8,073 bases of DNA. Source: Chlamydiota bacterium (lineage in GTDB: Bacteria > Chlamydiota > Chlamydiia > Chlamydiales > Waddliaceae). Location of the stretch: NCBI GenBank assembly GCA_011065005.1, contig JAAKFP010000099.1, positions 1 through 8,073 of the forward strand, in the 5' to 3' direction. The notes beneath the pieces were generated by a model that saw only the letters and a program-made list of their open reading frames with translations, had not been told where the DNA came from and searched no databases. The position numbers were made by a program, and so were the translations under genes. Positions 1 to 6,630 of the stretch are shown piece by piece (position 1 is the first letter of the stretch; each line of letters starts with the position of its first letter).

Positions 1-3000
1 GATCAATATATTCTAGAAACAGTTTTCTTTGTTTCTTCGTTAGAACAAAACTTCCAAGCTTGATAAGGATACGGGCCTGATCAAAGGGATTGTCAAGGCT
101 TTTGACCTTTTGCAGGGTCCACACAGACCACTGTTCAGATAGACATGATGTAGGAGAGAACAGTTCTATAAGTTCATCGAGCTGTTTCACCCCCTCAAAG
201 CTGTCGAGATATCGATAGAGGACGTTATCCACTGAAAAATGATCGCGATCCGACGGAACAAAACGCAAGTGCTTCCGAATATAGCAGGAGGCATCTTTAT
301 CTTTATGTTTTTTTTGTTCAAGGCACCACATTGTAAGATGGCCATAGATAGGAGAAGGGTTATCGGCGACTGTGTCAAGAATTTCGGAGAAAGTCTCCTC
401 TGTTTCGATGACAAGAGGAGTGTTGCCATGCAATTCTTCAAATGCATGAAGGAGAACCTTAGAAAAAGCTTCACGTTTAAGAAATTTACCACCCAATCGG
501 TGGAGATCGTTGCTGAAAAGGCAGAGTTCTTCAAAGAGCCTATGTCTTTCTAAAGCTTGAACAAATCGAAGGTGATGGCTTTGAAGAGCACTGGTAAATA
601 CTAATGGAATAGGGTTTTTCGGCCACCACTTGCGCGTTAACGTCTCATGAAGGTTCTGAGTCATCTCTTTATACTGGCTGGTGCTTATTAAATTCTGAAC
701 CATCTCTTTATACTGGCTGGTGCTTGTTAAATCAGGAATATGTTCTATCGCACTAGCTAAGATGTGATAAATATACTTCTGCCCTTCCACCGGTTTTAAC
801 ACCGTCAAAGCGCTCCTAGAAGCTGTAAGATGAAATTCAAATTTATGGGTAAGTAGTCTAAGAAAATTCTTGTTAAGGGAAAGTTTACACAATAGGACAT
901 GTTCTTTTAGGTCCTTTGAACCGACAATTCTTTCGATGATCTTTTTTACAAGAGTGCTTAGTACCTCTGAGGTGGAATACTCTTTGCCGAGTGTGAGTAC
1001 CCGATCCACAACATCTTGAGTGCTCATCGATTCCATTGTTTGAAGAAGGTGTTGTGCTTGTAAAGGAACACGTATGGAAGCGGGGAGGAGATCGATATCC
1101 AATGGTATTGGTTGAGGACATGCTAACCAATGATCACGTATAGCATCACACCATTTCGAGATGTCTGTTGAAGAAGGGATCGAAAGAATTAGTTGTATGA
1201 GGGCTGTACGATCATAGAGTTCTGGTTGTTGTGCAGCGGATTTCAATAGGGCAATTTCTAGTTTTTGTTGAGACATCTTTTGTTCCATGTAGGGAAGATC
1301 GAGCTGCCGAGTTTTTTCGTAACAGGAAAAGGCCTTTAGTGGGTCGTCCATAAGGATTTTATTGATTGCTCTAATGATCCAAAAAACCATGATACCGCCA
1401 TTGTCAATGAGTCGGTGTTGATAGGCAAAAAGAAAAAGATGGAAGACAAACATTGCATTTTCGTTTTCAATAAGGTATCCAGCCACCTTAAGGATGTTCT
1501 CAAGGTCGGCTTGGAGTGGCGTGTCCTCTTTAGATTCCCATCCTGTTTCAAGTATCCTTTCTCCACATGCCATCAGTTGTGGCAAGTATGGATGTTGCTG
1601 TTGGGTACGAAGAAGAGCACGAAAGACCTTGAAATACATCCTCATCGCTTCATGCGACTGAACCACTCGATTATTTATATAGATTTCGAGCATCTGAAAA
1701 GCAAGAGCGGGATTGTTCCTGATCATATTATTGAAGAGTGTTTTACATTGTGCTTCCTGATGGGGAACTCTCTCTTTCAATGATGTGTACACAAACTGTT
1801 GCAGTGTTATATCTGGAGAGGATGATAGCAACACCATCCAGGCAAACTGTGCTTCATCCTGATCTGATAGCGTCTGAATTTTTTCCAGTGTCTCTGAAAT
1901 ATGTTGGTTGGGAAGAGATGCTCTCGTTGAGAGGAGAACGAAGTGCATGTTTGCTATGGTTTGCTTTTTCATTTCCAATGTCACCGGTGAATGAATGATG
2001 GGAAGGAAATGGGTAATCAATAGCGTAGCAATGGATTGATGTCCCAATGCATGCAGACAGAGTCCATATTGGTAGACAACAGGGTTGCTTGGCTCATTGA
2101 AACAGATCGTTGCCATCTCTTCTACGTTCAAGGATAGATGTTCGCGATAGGAAAGAAGAGGGGATTTCCCTAGAGGTGAGTATCGCATCGAAGGAAGTAA
2201 ACACTGATAGAGTTCTTCAAGTTTGTCGATTCCTGGAGATAGCAACGTTTTCAATGCCCCAGCGGGATCAAACCCTATGATCATTCCATAGTATTCACCT
2301 TGGTGCTTCACTCTGATATATCCAGCAGGGATTCCTGCATTTTTTGAGAGGGACAGAACAAGGTCTTCCTTTGGCGAGACAGGTTCTTCTTGATTCATAT
2401 GGAAAAAAACCGCAGCGTTGAAAACAGCTTGAATCTGTTCGAAAGGGATGTCATGATTTTCCATAGCTTTGCCAAGAAGATAGATCATATGTGCAGAGTG
2501 TTCCGTATTGTCTGCTAGACCTTTCCATAAAGAAGACATCGCCCTTCGAATCTCTTCAAGTGTTTTGTTGTCTATCTTCCCGTAGAATATGCGTAGAGCA
2601 TTGAATGTCATGAAGAGAGCTGCAATAGGATCGACATTGAGACGTTTGAGTAAATAATTTCTTAGGATTTTGGAAATGAAAAGAATATCTCCCTCATCAT
2701 GTTTTAAGGATTTGAGGAGAACGTTGCATACTTTATCTTCACCCCCAGGAGTGTGGCAGCGGAGTCCTTTAGTATAATGAAAGACCGCCCTCAACCAGTG
2801 ATCAATTGAGAGGTTGTCTTCGTATGGAATCGTAAAACCATCCGTAAGGATCTCTACTATCGCTTGCCAGCCCCCATTTAGTTCACTGATGGGTCTGCTC
2901 GACCGTTGTTGATAGTAAAGCGATAGGAATGGAATTCGTGTAGAATCTCTCCCAAACAGATATTGTTGCGGAAGATGTTTCACAAAAAGCCATTCCACCA

Positions 3001-3832
3001 GAGTTTCTTTGCGGTCACCAAAGCCAGCAATTGCAAATTGAGCAGGGTTATCCGGTTTTGTAATGTAGTACTTCGAAAAGACACACTCTTTGACGAAATA
3101 AAAAGGAAGAATCGGATCGCTGGATTTTAATCCGAAATATTTGTTCGGGAACGATCTTCGTAATCGATCCGCAAGTTCCTCTTTTTTTTCAAAAGTCAAA
3201 CGCTCGTAAGGGATTCTTGCCGAAAGAAAGGAAATTAAGGCGTTCCGTAGTTCAGCCATTGTGTCTCTTGAAGCTCTAGGTATATGAAAGCGGATATCGA
3301 TATCATTTGGTTGGTGAGATAGCCTCTTCTCAACCTCACGTAATAGCCCCTCATCACAAATTTGATCCAAAGGGATCTGTTGCCGTTCACAGCAACGACG
3401 AATGTACCGAAGGCCTAATTGATGGAATACCGATGATCCTACAAGTTCACACTCTTCAACTTCAATAGGATCATGCTGACATTCGCTGTGAAAGTCTGTT
3501 GAACTGTAATAATTCAGTTGACAGAGAACTTCGTATATTGAGGCCTTAATCCCCATGTCACCATTTCTGTTGTCAATCACCTCAAACGCCTTCTCAAATG
3601 TTGCTTTCAGTCTTAAAATCTCCTTCTCATCAAGTTCTTCTAAGACACCACCACCGATCCAATTACATGCCTCATCGATGTAGCCCCGTTTCTTCATCTC
3701 CGCTATTGTGCGATCTGCTGGCAGAAATATTGGTAGAAAAGAAGGTTTTTTAGCGGGGTTGGACGAAGGAGGTGGGGGGTGATGATAAGGTTGAGAAGAC
3801 TCAGTTGGAGAAGAGACTGTATGAGGTTCCAT
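1..3832 (-). CDS. Very large protein of unknown function, C-terminus beyond the window
   Basis: I do not recognise this protein. Reading the minus strand from ATG at 3832 gives 1277 consecutive sense codons to the left edge, so the full protein is longer. The start is well fixed: an in-frame TAA lies 12 codons upstream and no other start codon falls between. Residues 1-31 are rich in Pro, Ser, Thr and His (for example YHHPPPPSSNP) and look disordered. The rest reads as soluble, mostly helical sequence with many Leu and charged residues, in the style of an alpha-solenoid, but no canonical TPR, ankyrin or leucine-rich repeat, Walker motif, catalytic signature or membrane segment stands out. Residues about 1035-1060 hold a 13-residue duplication (STSQYKEMVQNLI, then STSQYKEMTQNLH). 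The ribosome binding site is weak. A structural scaffold or a secreted effector are both possible; neither is shown. I am very sure of the reading frame and have no basis for a function. Confidence 0.93.
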   Translation of the reverse strand, partial: MEPHTVSSPTESSQPYHHPPPPSSNPAKKPSFLPIFLPADRTIAEMKKRGYIDEACNWIGGGVLEELDEKEILRLKATFEKAFEVIDNRNGDMGIKASIYEVLCQLNYYSSTDFHSECQHDPIEVEECELVGSSVFHQLGLRYIRRCCERQQIPLDQICDEGLLREVEKRLSHQPNDIDIRFHIPRASRDTMAELRNALISFLSARIPYERLTFEKKEELADRLRRSFPNKYFGLKSSDPILPFYFVKECVFSKYYITKPDNPAQFAIAGFGDRKETLVEWLFVKHLPQQYLFGRDSTRIPFLSLYYQQRSSRPISELNGGWQAIVEILTDGFTIPYEDNLSIDHWLRAVFHYTKGLRCHTPGGEDKVCNVLLKSLKHDEGDILFISKILRNYLLKRLNVDPIAALFMTFNALRIFYGKIDNKTLEEIRRAMSSLWKGLADNTEHSAHMIYLLGKAMENHDIPFEQIQAVFNAAVFFHMNQEEPVSPKEDLVLSLSKNAGIPAGYIRVKHQGEYYGMIIGFDPAGALKTLLSPGIDKLEELYQCLLPSMRYSPLGKSPLLSYREHLSLNVEEMATICFNEPSNPVVYQYGLCLHALGHQSIATLLITHFLPIIHSPVTLEMKKQTIANMHFVLLSTRASLPNQHISETLEKIQTLSDQDEAQFAWMVLLSSSPDITLQQFVYTSLKERVPHQEAQCKTLFNNMIRNNPALAFQMLEIYINNRVVQSHEAMRMYFKVFRALLRTQQQHPYLPQLMACGERILETGWESKEDTPLQADLENILKVAGYLIENENAMFVFHLFLFAYQHRLIDNGGIMVFWIIRAINKILMDDPLKAFSCYEKTRQLDLPYMEQKMSQQKLEIALLKSAAQQPELYDRTALIQLILSIPSSTDISKWCDAIRDHWLACPQPIPLDIDLLPASIRVPLQAQHLLQTMESMSTQDVVDRVLTLGKEYSTSEVLSTLVKKIIERIVGSKDLKEHVLLCKLSLNKNFLRLLTHKFEFHLTASRSALTVLKPVEGQKYIYHILASAIEHIPDLTSTSQYKEMVQNLISTSQYKEMTQNLHETLTRKWWPKNPIPLVFTSALQSHHLRFVQALERHRLFEELCLFSNDLHRLGGKFLKREAFSKVLLHAFEELHGNTPLVIETEETFSEILDTVADNPSPIYGHLTMWCLEQKKHKDKDASCYIRKHLRFVPSDRDHFSVDNVLYRYLDSFEGVKQLDELIELFSPTSCLSEQWSVWTLQKVKSLDNPFDQARILIKLGSFVLTKKQRKLFLEYID
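654..731 (-). repeat. 39-bp tandem duplication inside the large gene
   Basis: Two adjacent 39-base units (654-692 and 693-731) match at 36 of 39 positions. The length is a multiple of three, so the duplication adds 13 residues without disturbing the frame. Both copies encode the core STSQYKEM. The high identity suggests a recent event, probably slippage or unequal recombination. Confidence 0.93.
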
Positions 3833-3865
3833 TGTGATTGCCCAATTTAAAACTAAAGTTAAAAT

Positions 3866-3894
3866 AGTTTAAGGGAATGTGAATTATTTCTCAA
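3866..3894 (-). promoter_or_regulatory. Probable promoter of the large gene
   Basis: On the minus strand TTGAGA (3889-3894) matches the -35 consensus at five of six positions. It is followed after exactly 17 bases by TAAACT (3866-3871), a four-of-six -10 box. Transcription would begin near 3859, giving a leader of roughly 27 bases before the ATG at 3832. The leader is AT-rich with only a weak GGG as a possible ribosome binding site. Confidence 0.5.
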
Positions 3895-3918
3895 CGCAAA
3901 GTTCACACGCAAAGTTCA
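3894..3918. repeat. 12-bp direct repeat next to the -35 box
   Basis: The sequence ACGCAAAGTTCA occurs exactly twice, at 3894-3905 and 3907-3918, with a period of 13. The first copy touches the upstream edge of the -35 box of the large gene. This is where an activator or repressor could bind, but no bound protein can be named. The copies may instead belong to the family of short CGC-AAG repeats seen elsewhere in the window. Confidence 0.75.
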
Positions 3919-3924
3919 GCAATT

Positions 3925-3984
3925 CCCGCTATTATTTTTTTCTGTTCATAAAATACAAACAATTAGCTACTTGAAAATAGCGGG
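3925..3984. repeat. 9-bp inverted repeat with 42-base spacer
   Basis: CCCGCTATT (3925-3933) is the exact reverse complement of AATAGCGGG (3976-3984). The 42-base spacer is AT-rich. The spacing is too long for a typical intrinsic terminator, although a run of T follows the left arm on the plus strand. Chance, a remnant of a small mobile repeat, or a weak structure in the 3' end of the Fic transcript are all possible. Confidence 0.6.
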
Positions 3985-4009
3985 TTTGATCCTCTTTCGT
4001 AAAAAATCA

Positions 4010-4033
4010 ACGCGGAGACGCAGAGGCACAGAG
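4010..4033. repeat. Three degenerate 8-base units (ACGCGGAG type)
   Basis: The units ACGCGGAG, ACGCAGAG and GCACAGAG follow each other directly, with a period of 8. From memory, short CGCAGAG-type tracts of this kind are common between genes in many bacterial genomes. A related element in the opposite orientation lies beyond the other side of the Fic gene, at 5753-5780. Confidence 0.7.
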
Positions 4034-4045
4034 AAAAAAGAGAAT

Positions 4046-4085
4046 AAAAAAAATAACCACTGCGAAACCAAAGGACGCTGTTTCG
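4046..4085 (-). terminator. Weak candidate terminator of the Fic gene
   Basis: On the minus strand CGAAAC and GTTTCG (4080-4085 and 4063-4068) can form a 6-bp stem with an 11-base loop. Eight T residues follow (A8 at 4046-4053 on the plus strand), but nine bases intervene between stem and T run. It is correctly placed about 65 bases after the Fic stop codon. The short stem and the gap make this a tentative call. Confidence 0.25.
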
Positions 4086-4148
4086 TAACAGTTAAGAGAT
4101 CGGGGTCAAGATCGTTCGGACCACCTCACACCTCTTTCCCCCTTCCAT

Positions 4149-5501
4149 TTACCGCCTCCTTTTCTTTTTATTCTGAATCATTTGAGATAAATTGGAAGGA
4201 GCCGTAAAGACATACGCCTTTCCTTTTTTAGCCATTTCCAGCAAACCCTTTTCATGCAAATCTTGTAGATCATGCCTTGCAGTATCATAAGCAATCCGAT
4301 GACTATTCTTATGGGCTTCAATGGTATAGTTAGCTCCGGGATGGCGTAAGGCATGGGCCAGCAAAGCCTCTTGTCTATAATTAAAATCCCCCACGCTCTT
4401 AACTAAAAATTCCACGTTGCTCAGTTCTCTTGCTTTTCGGTCTATATAACTGTAGAGCGACTCAATAGACCTTCTTATCACTTCCACCTGGTGGACAATA
4501 AAATAAGTAAGATCATTTTGATCCGTCTCAGTATATAAAAAGGCCTCCGCATATTTTACAGGAGCCTTCAGAATAATCTCTGAAATGGAAATAAATTCAA
4601 AAAGCCAATATCCTTTACGCAGCATTAGCCAATAAAACAACGCACGAGCAGTTCTTCCATTGCCATCAACAAAAGGGTGGTCATAAGCCAACCAAAAGTG
4701 TAAAATAATACCACGAATGACAGGATGGATAAAATGCGAGGGGATCTTTCCATTTGCAAAATCGCACATGAAAGTTAACCTTTGATCTAATTGGTCTGCA
4801 TGAGGCGGTTCATGTAAAATCTCACCTGAGGATATGTCTTCGACGACAACCAACTCATCCTCTCTTCGAAACCTGCCCGCAGCATCAGGTCTATCTAGGG
4901 TTTCAATGGTAATCATCCTGTGAATTTCAAAAACAAGCTCTTTAGTCAAGGGTAGATCTTTCCACATCCTAATCTGTTGCATTGTATGAAAATTATTCAG
5001 AATCATTTGTTCACTTTCATCTCGTGGGAGACGACCAGATTTCAACATTTCCTTGGCAATTTGACGAGTTGTAGCAGCCCCTTCAATTTGACTGGATGTG
5101 ATTGCTTCTTCAATCAATGAGCGAACAATATACTGGTCTCGGGTATGCGGATTGATTATTGCTTCAGGAACTTCGACTGAACCCCCTGCTCCTAGATCGA
5201 TACGATGCAATTGTTCCATTACCGCATCTGTCAGATTATAAAAAAAGAGATCAGTTCTCCTTTTGCCCCATAAGGGCACCTCTTTGTAGCTTAGAAGACG
5301 TTGCATCTTGATGCCAGCCCACCATTCCTCAACAGTTAATCCTCTGGGAGGGGATAAATGACGTACAATATCCCAGTGCCGATATTTTCCTTCACGTTCT
5401 GTTTTTGCACCTTCCTCTCTGATGAGCTTGAACTTCTCCGGGTCGGAAAAAAAGTTCGAGGGTTCTTCATTGATCTTAGGAGGTTTCCGAGGCATCTTCA
5501 T
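4149..5501 (-). CDS. Fic-domain protein, probable class II AMP transferase with C-terminal winged helix
   Basis: The 450-residue protein carries a full Fic motif, [12 protein letters not shown] at residues 275-286. By family knowledge His275 is the catalytic base, Asp279 helps bind metal, and Asn281, Arg283 and Arg286 hold the nucleotide phosphates. Such enzymes usually move AMP from ATP onto Tyr, Thr or Ser of a target protein. An inhibitory motif of the S-x-x-x-E-G type (Ser136 to Gly141, Glu140 central) lies before the Fic core, which marks class II: self-inhibited, without a separate antitoxin. No small antitoxin gene is seen nearby. Residues about 365-435 look like a winged helix-turn-helix domain, and the protein ends in KKKRRR. 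The ATG at 5501 is the first possible start, as an in-frame TAG lies three codons upstream; Met3 is an alternative. The target is unknown. An operator-like array precedes the gene, which suggests the protein may control its own promoter. Confidence 0.93.
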   Translation of the reverse strand: MKMPRKPPKINEEPSNFFSDPEKFKLIREEGAKTEREGKYRHWDIVRHLSPPRGLTVEEWWAGIKMQRLLSYKEVPLWGKRRTDLFFYNLTDAVMEQLHRIDLGAGGSVEVPEAIINPHTRDQYIVRSLIEEAITSSQIEGAATTRQIAKEMLKSGRLPRDESEQMILNNFHTMQQIRMWKDLPLTKELVFEIHRMITIETLDRPDAAGRFRREDELVVVEDISSGEILHEPPHADQLDQRLTFMCDFANGKIPSHFIHPVIRGIILHFWLAYDHPFVDGNGRTARALFYWLMLRKGYWLFEFISISEIILKAPVKYAEAFLYTETDQNDLTYFIVHQVEVIRRSIESLYSYIDRKARELSNVEFLVKSVGDFNYRQEALLAHALRHPGANYTIEAHKNSHRIAYDTARHDLQDLHEKGLLEMAKKGKAYVFTAPSNLSQMIQNKKKRRR

Positions 5502-5525
5502 AAATTGCTACCAATTTTTTTCTTA

Positions 5526-5554
5526 ATGGTATCAGATTTAATGTGCAGAGTCAA
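5526..5554 (-). promoter_or_regulatory. Probable promoter of the Fic gene
   Basis: On the minus strand TTGACT (5549-5554, five of six matches to the -35 consensus) is separated by 17 bases from TACCAT (5526-5531, four of six matches to the -10 consensus). Transcription would start near 5519, about 18 bases before the ATG. The -10 is itself a degenerate copy of the TACCAA box that fills the region upstream, so a protein binding these boxes could directly block RNA polymerase. Confidence 0.55.
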
Positions 5555-5630
5555 TTACCAATTCGGTAGATTCTGGTAGTTAATTGGTAGTTATCTACCA
5601 ATTTGGTAGGTTTTGGTAGATAATTGGTAG
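5551..5630. repeat. Two tandem 40-bp units containing the operator-like boxes
   Basis: Positions 5551-5590 and 5591-5630 align without gaps and agree at 33 of 40 positions. Each unit holds one inverted pair (TACCAATT-y-GGTAG) and two more TTGGTAG-like boxes in the plus orientation. Six of the seven differences fall outside the TACC and GGTA cores or at variable spacer positions, which suggests the boxes have been conserved while the spacers drifted. Confidence 0.85.
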
Positions 5631-5647
5631 AAGAAAGAGAAAAACTA

Positions 5648-5689
5648 AAACGCAGAAAAAAAGCTAATTCCCTGCTTTTCTCAGCGTTT
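5648..5689 (-). terminator. Probable terminator of the ABC ATPase transcript
   Basis: An imperfect hairpin can form from AAACGC (5648-5653) with GCGTTT (5684-5689), AG with CT, and AAAAGC (5659-5664) with GCTTTT (5674-5679), leaving a 9-base loop. On the minus strand the hairpin is followed by a T-rich tail (TTTTAGTTTTTC). It lies about 115 bases after the ATPase stop codon and before the Fic control region, so it would separate the two transcripts. The stem is AT-rich, hence moderate confidence. Confidence 0.45.
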
Positions 5690-5752
5690 GCTCTGAACGA
5701 ATCGTTTCATATCATCTTTGACCAGTTTCTTTTTGTTCTTCAATAGAATAAT

Positions 5753-5780
5753 CTTCGCGTATCCTTCGCTTCCTTCGCGG
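5753..5780. repeat. Three CTTCGCG-type units downstream of the ABC gene
   Basis: CTTCGCG (5753-5759), CTTCGCT (5764-5770) and CTTCGCG (5773-5779) occur at steps of 11 and 9 bases. Read on the minus strand this is a purine-rich CGCGAAG tract, similar in style to the CGCAGAG tract at 4010-4033 but in the opposite orientation. It lies in the 3' untranslated part of the ABC ATPase transcript. Confidence 0.6.
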
Positions 5781-5803
5781 TGATTGAGTCGAGGCCTGAA
5801 CAG

Positions 5804-6529
5804 TTACGTATACTTTTGAAGCGAAACACCCAGTTCATTTTGAAGAACTCCAGAAAGGTGGGGGTTGTTGCGGGATTGGTCTTCGATTTGCCAGCTTTTG
5901 ACGATATGTTTATCCGCCAAAAGGAATATCTGATCGGAAAGGGATAACGCATCACGGAAGTCATGCGTAATCAAGAGGATCGTTGTACCATATTTCTCGC
6001 GAACTTCTCGAAGTAGAGAATACATCTGCTCTCGGATGGCAACGTCTAGCGATCGAAAAGGTTCGTCCAACAAAAGAAGGGGACGCTCATGGAGCAAAGC
6101 CTGCGCCAAGGAAACCCTTTGACGCATGCCGCCCGAAAGCTCGTCAGGATACATTTCCTCACAACCCTCCAGACCTATCTCCTGAAGAAGTTTCAAAGCT
6201 TGACCATACAATTCATCCTTTGGACATTTGCATTTTTTCAGTTCCGCTACGAGAGTTAAATTCTTTAGAACGGTGCGCCAAGGGAGCAACATATCCTCCT
6301 GCATCATGTATGAAGCCTTTCCATCTCCACAGGGAATAGAGTCTCCGTCAAAGACGATGGTTCCTTGTTGAAGGGTAAGCATTCCTGTCAAAAGCTTGAA
6401 AATCGTCGTCTTCCCAGAACCAGAAGCACCAATAAGAGTTCCGATCTCTCCTTTTCTTAATTTAAAAGAGAGATTGCGCAGCACTTGATGCGCACCGTAA
6501 GAAAATGAGAGGTTTTGAACTTCTAGCAT
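5804..6529 (-). CDS. ABC transporter ATP-binding protein, nitrate/sulfonate/taurine-type family
   Basis: This 241-residue protein would hydrolyse ATP on the cytoplasmic side of a membrane importer. All expected motifs are intact: Walker A GASGSGKTT at residues 34-42, Q-loop Gln77, signature LSGGM at 131-135, Walker B LLLLDEPF at 151-158 with Asp155 and Glu156, D-loop SLD at 160-162, and H-loop His189. The segment MMQEDMLLPWRTVLKNL after the Q-loop, with its LLPWRTV core, is typical of the NitT/TauT group (SsuB, TauB, ThiZ). The substrate cannot be told from the ATPase alone. No permease or binding-protein gene lies next to it: the neighbour on one side is the divergent permease gene and on the other the Fic gene, 302 bases away. 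The ATG at 6529 is the first possible start, since an in-frame TAA lies four codons upstream. Length is normal for the family, so the gene appears functional. Confidence 0.92.
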   Translation of the reverse strand: MLEVQNLSFSYGAHQVLRNLSFKLRKGEIGTLIGASGSGKTTIFKLLTGMLTLQQGTIVFDGDSIPCGDGKASYMMQEDMLLPWRTVLKNLTLVAELKKCKCPKDELYGQALKLLQEIGLEGCEEMYPDELSGGMRQRVSLAQALLHERPLLLLDEPFRSLDVAIREQMYSLLREVREKYGTTILLITHDFRDALSLSDQIFLLADKHIVKSWQIEDQSRNNPHLSGVLQNELGVSLQKYT

Positions 6530-6564
6530 GGCTTGAGCTTATTAATCGGATCAAATCTAAATAC

Positions 6565-6570
6565 AGTATA
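6565..6570 (-). promoter_or_regulatory. Candidate -10 box of the ABC ATPase gene
   Basis: TATACT on the minus strand matches the -10 consensus at five of six positions and would start transcription near 6558, about 29 bases before the ATG. No good -35 stands at 17 bases; GTGAAG is the best available, and TTGAGG lies too far at 23. The region is shared with the divergent permease promoter. Confidence 0.35.
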
Positions 6571-6630
6571 ATCTGAAGAGACCTTTTCTTCACCCTCAAA
6601 TTTCCTCTTCAATGTTATTGCTCTTTCCTT

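Larger units (their letters stand above)
3833..4148. other. Gene-free stretch between the large gene and the Fic gene
   Basis: This 316-base stretch contains no convincing gene on either strand. It holds the promoter of the large gene, a 12-bp direct repeat, a 9-bp inverted repeat with a long spacer, a period-8 repeat and a weak terminator-like hairpin for the Fic gene. A 78-codon open frame starting at 3971 on the plus strand runs through the low-complexity repeat and into the Fic 3' end, and has no ribosome binding site; I treat it as chance. Confidence 0.8.
5508..5630. promoter_or_regulatory. Array of TACCAA/TTGGTA operator-like boxes at the Fic promoter
   Basis: GGTAG occurs on the plus strand at 5565, 5575, 5586, 5605, 5615 and 5626. 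The steps are 10, 11, 19, 10 and 11 bases, so sites lie about one or two helical turns apart and face the same side of the DNA. Two positions form palindromes: 5595-5609 has 7-bp arms CTACCAA and TTGGTAG around one base, and 5556-5568 has the same form with one mismatch. A further box, CTACCAATT at 5508-5516, lies in the leader just before the Fic start codon, and the -10 hexamer is a degenerate box. The boxes thus flank and enter the promoter, the usual arrangement for repression with cooperative binding. The binding protein is unknown; the winged-helix region of the Fic protein is the nearest candidate. Confidence 0.65.
5502..5803. other. Gene-free stretch between the Fic gene and the ABC ATPase gene
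   Basis: These 302 bases contain no supportable gene. From left to right they hold the Fic leader and promoter, the TACCAA/TTGGTA array, a hairpin that probably ends the ABC transcript, and a short CTTCGCG repeat. Nothing is recognised in about 60 bases between the hairpin and that repeat. Confidence 0.8.

Noticed and set aside
187..1130. Other open frames of 80-115 codons on both strands within the first 1.2 kb
   Set aside because: All are out of frame with the large minus-strand gene, which is open throughout this stretch, so they are shadows.
1415..1998. Two overlapping plus-strand open frames of 122 and 86 codons
   Set aside because: They lie opposite the continuous minus-strand gene, overlap each other in different frames, have no ribosome binding site and read as cysteine- and phenylalanine-rich noise.
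1..3832. A frameshift or pseudogene as explanation for the missing stop
   Set aside because: The codon count from the ATG at 3832 to the edge is exact at 1277 codons plus one base, with no internal stop and uniform protein character, so the frame is intact here.
3971..4207. 78-codon plus-strand frame between the large gene and the Fic gene
   Set aside because: Its middle is translated from the CGCAGAG repeat and an A-rich tract, it has no ribosome binding site, and it overlaps the Fic 3' end on the opposite strand.
5551..5630. Possible short CRISPR array
   Set aside because: The 40-bp units are directly adjacent with no unique spacers, and the internal boxes are in both orientations; it fits an operator array, not a CRISPR.
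5983..6339. 118-codon plus-strand frame
   Set aside because: It lies wholly antisense to the ABC ATPase, whose motifs are intact, and shows no recognisable protein character.
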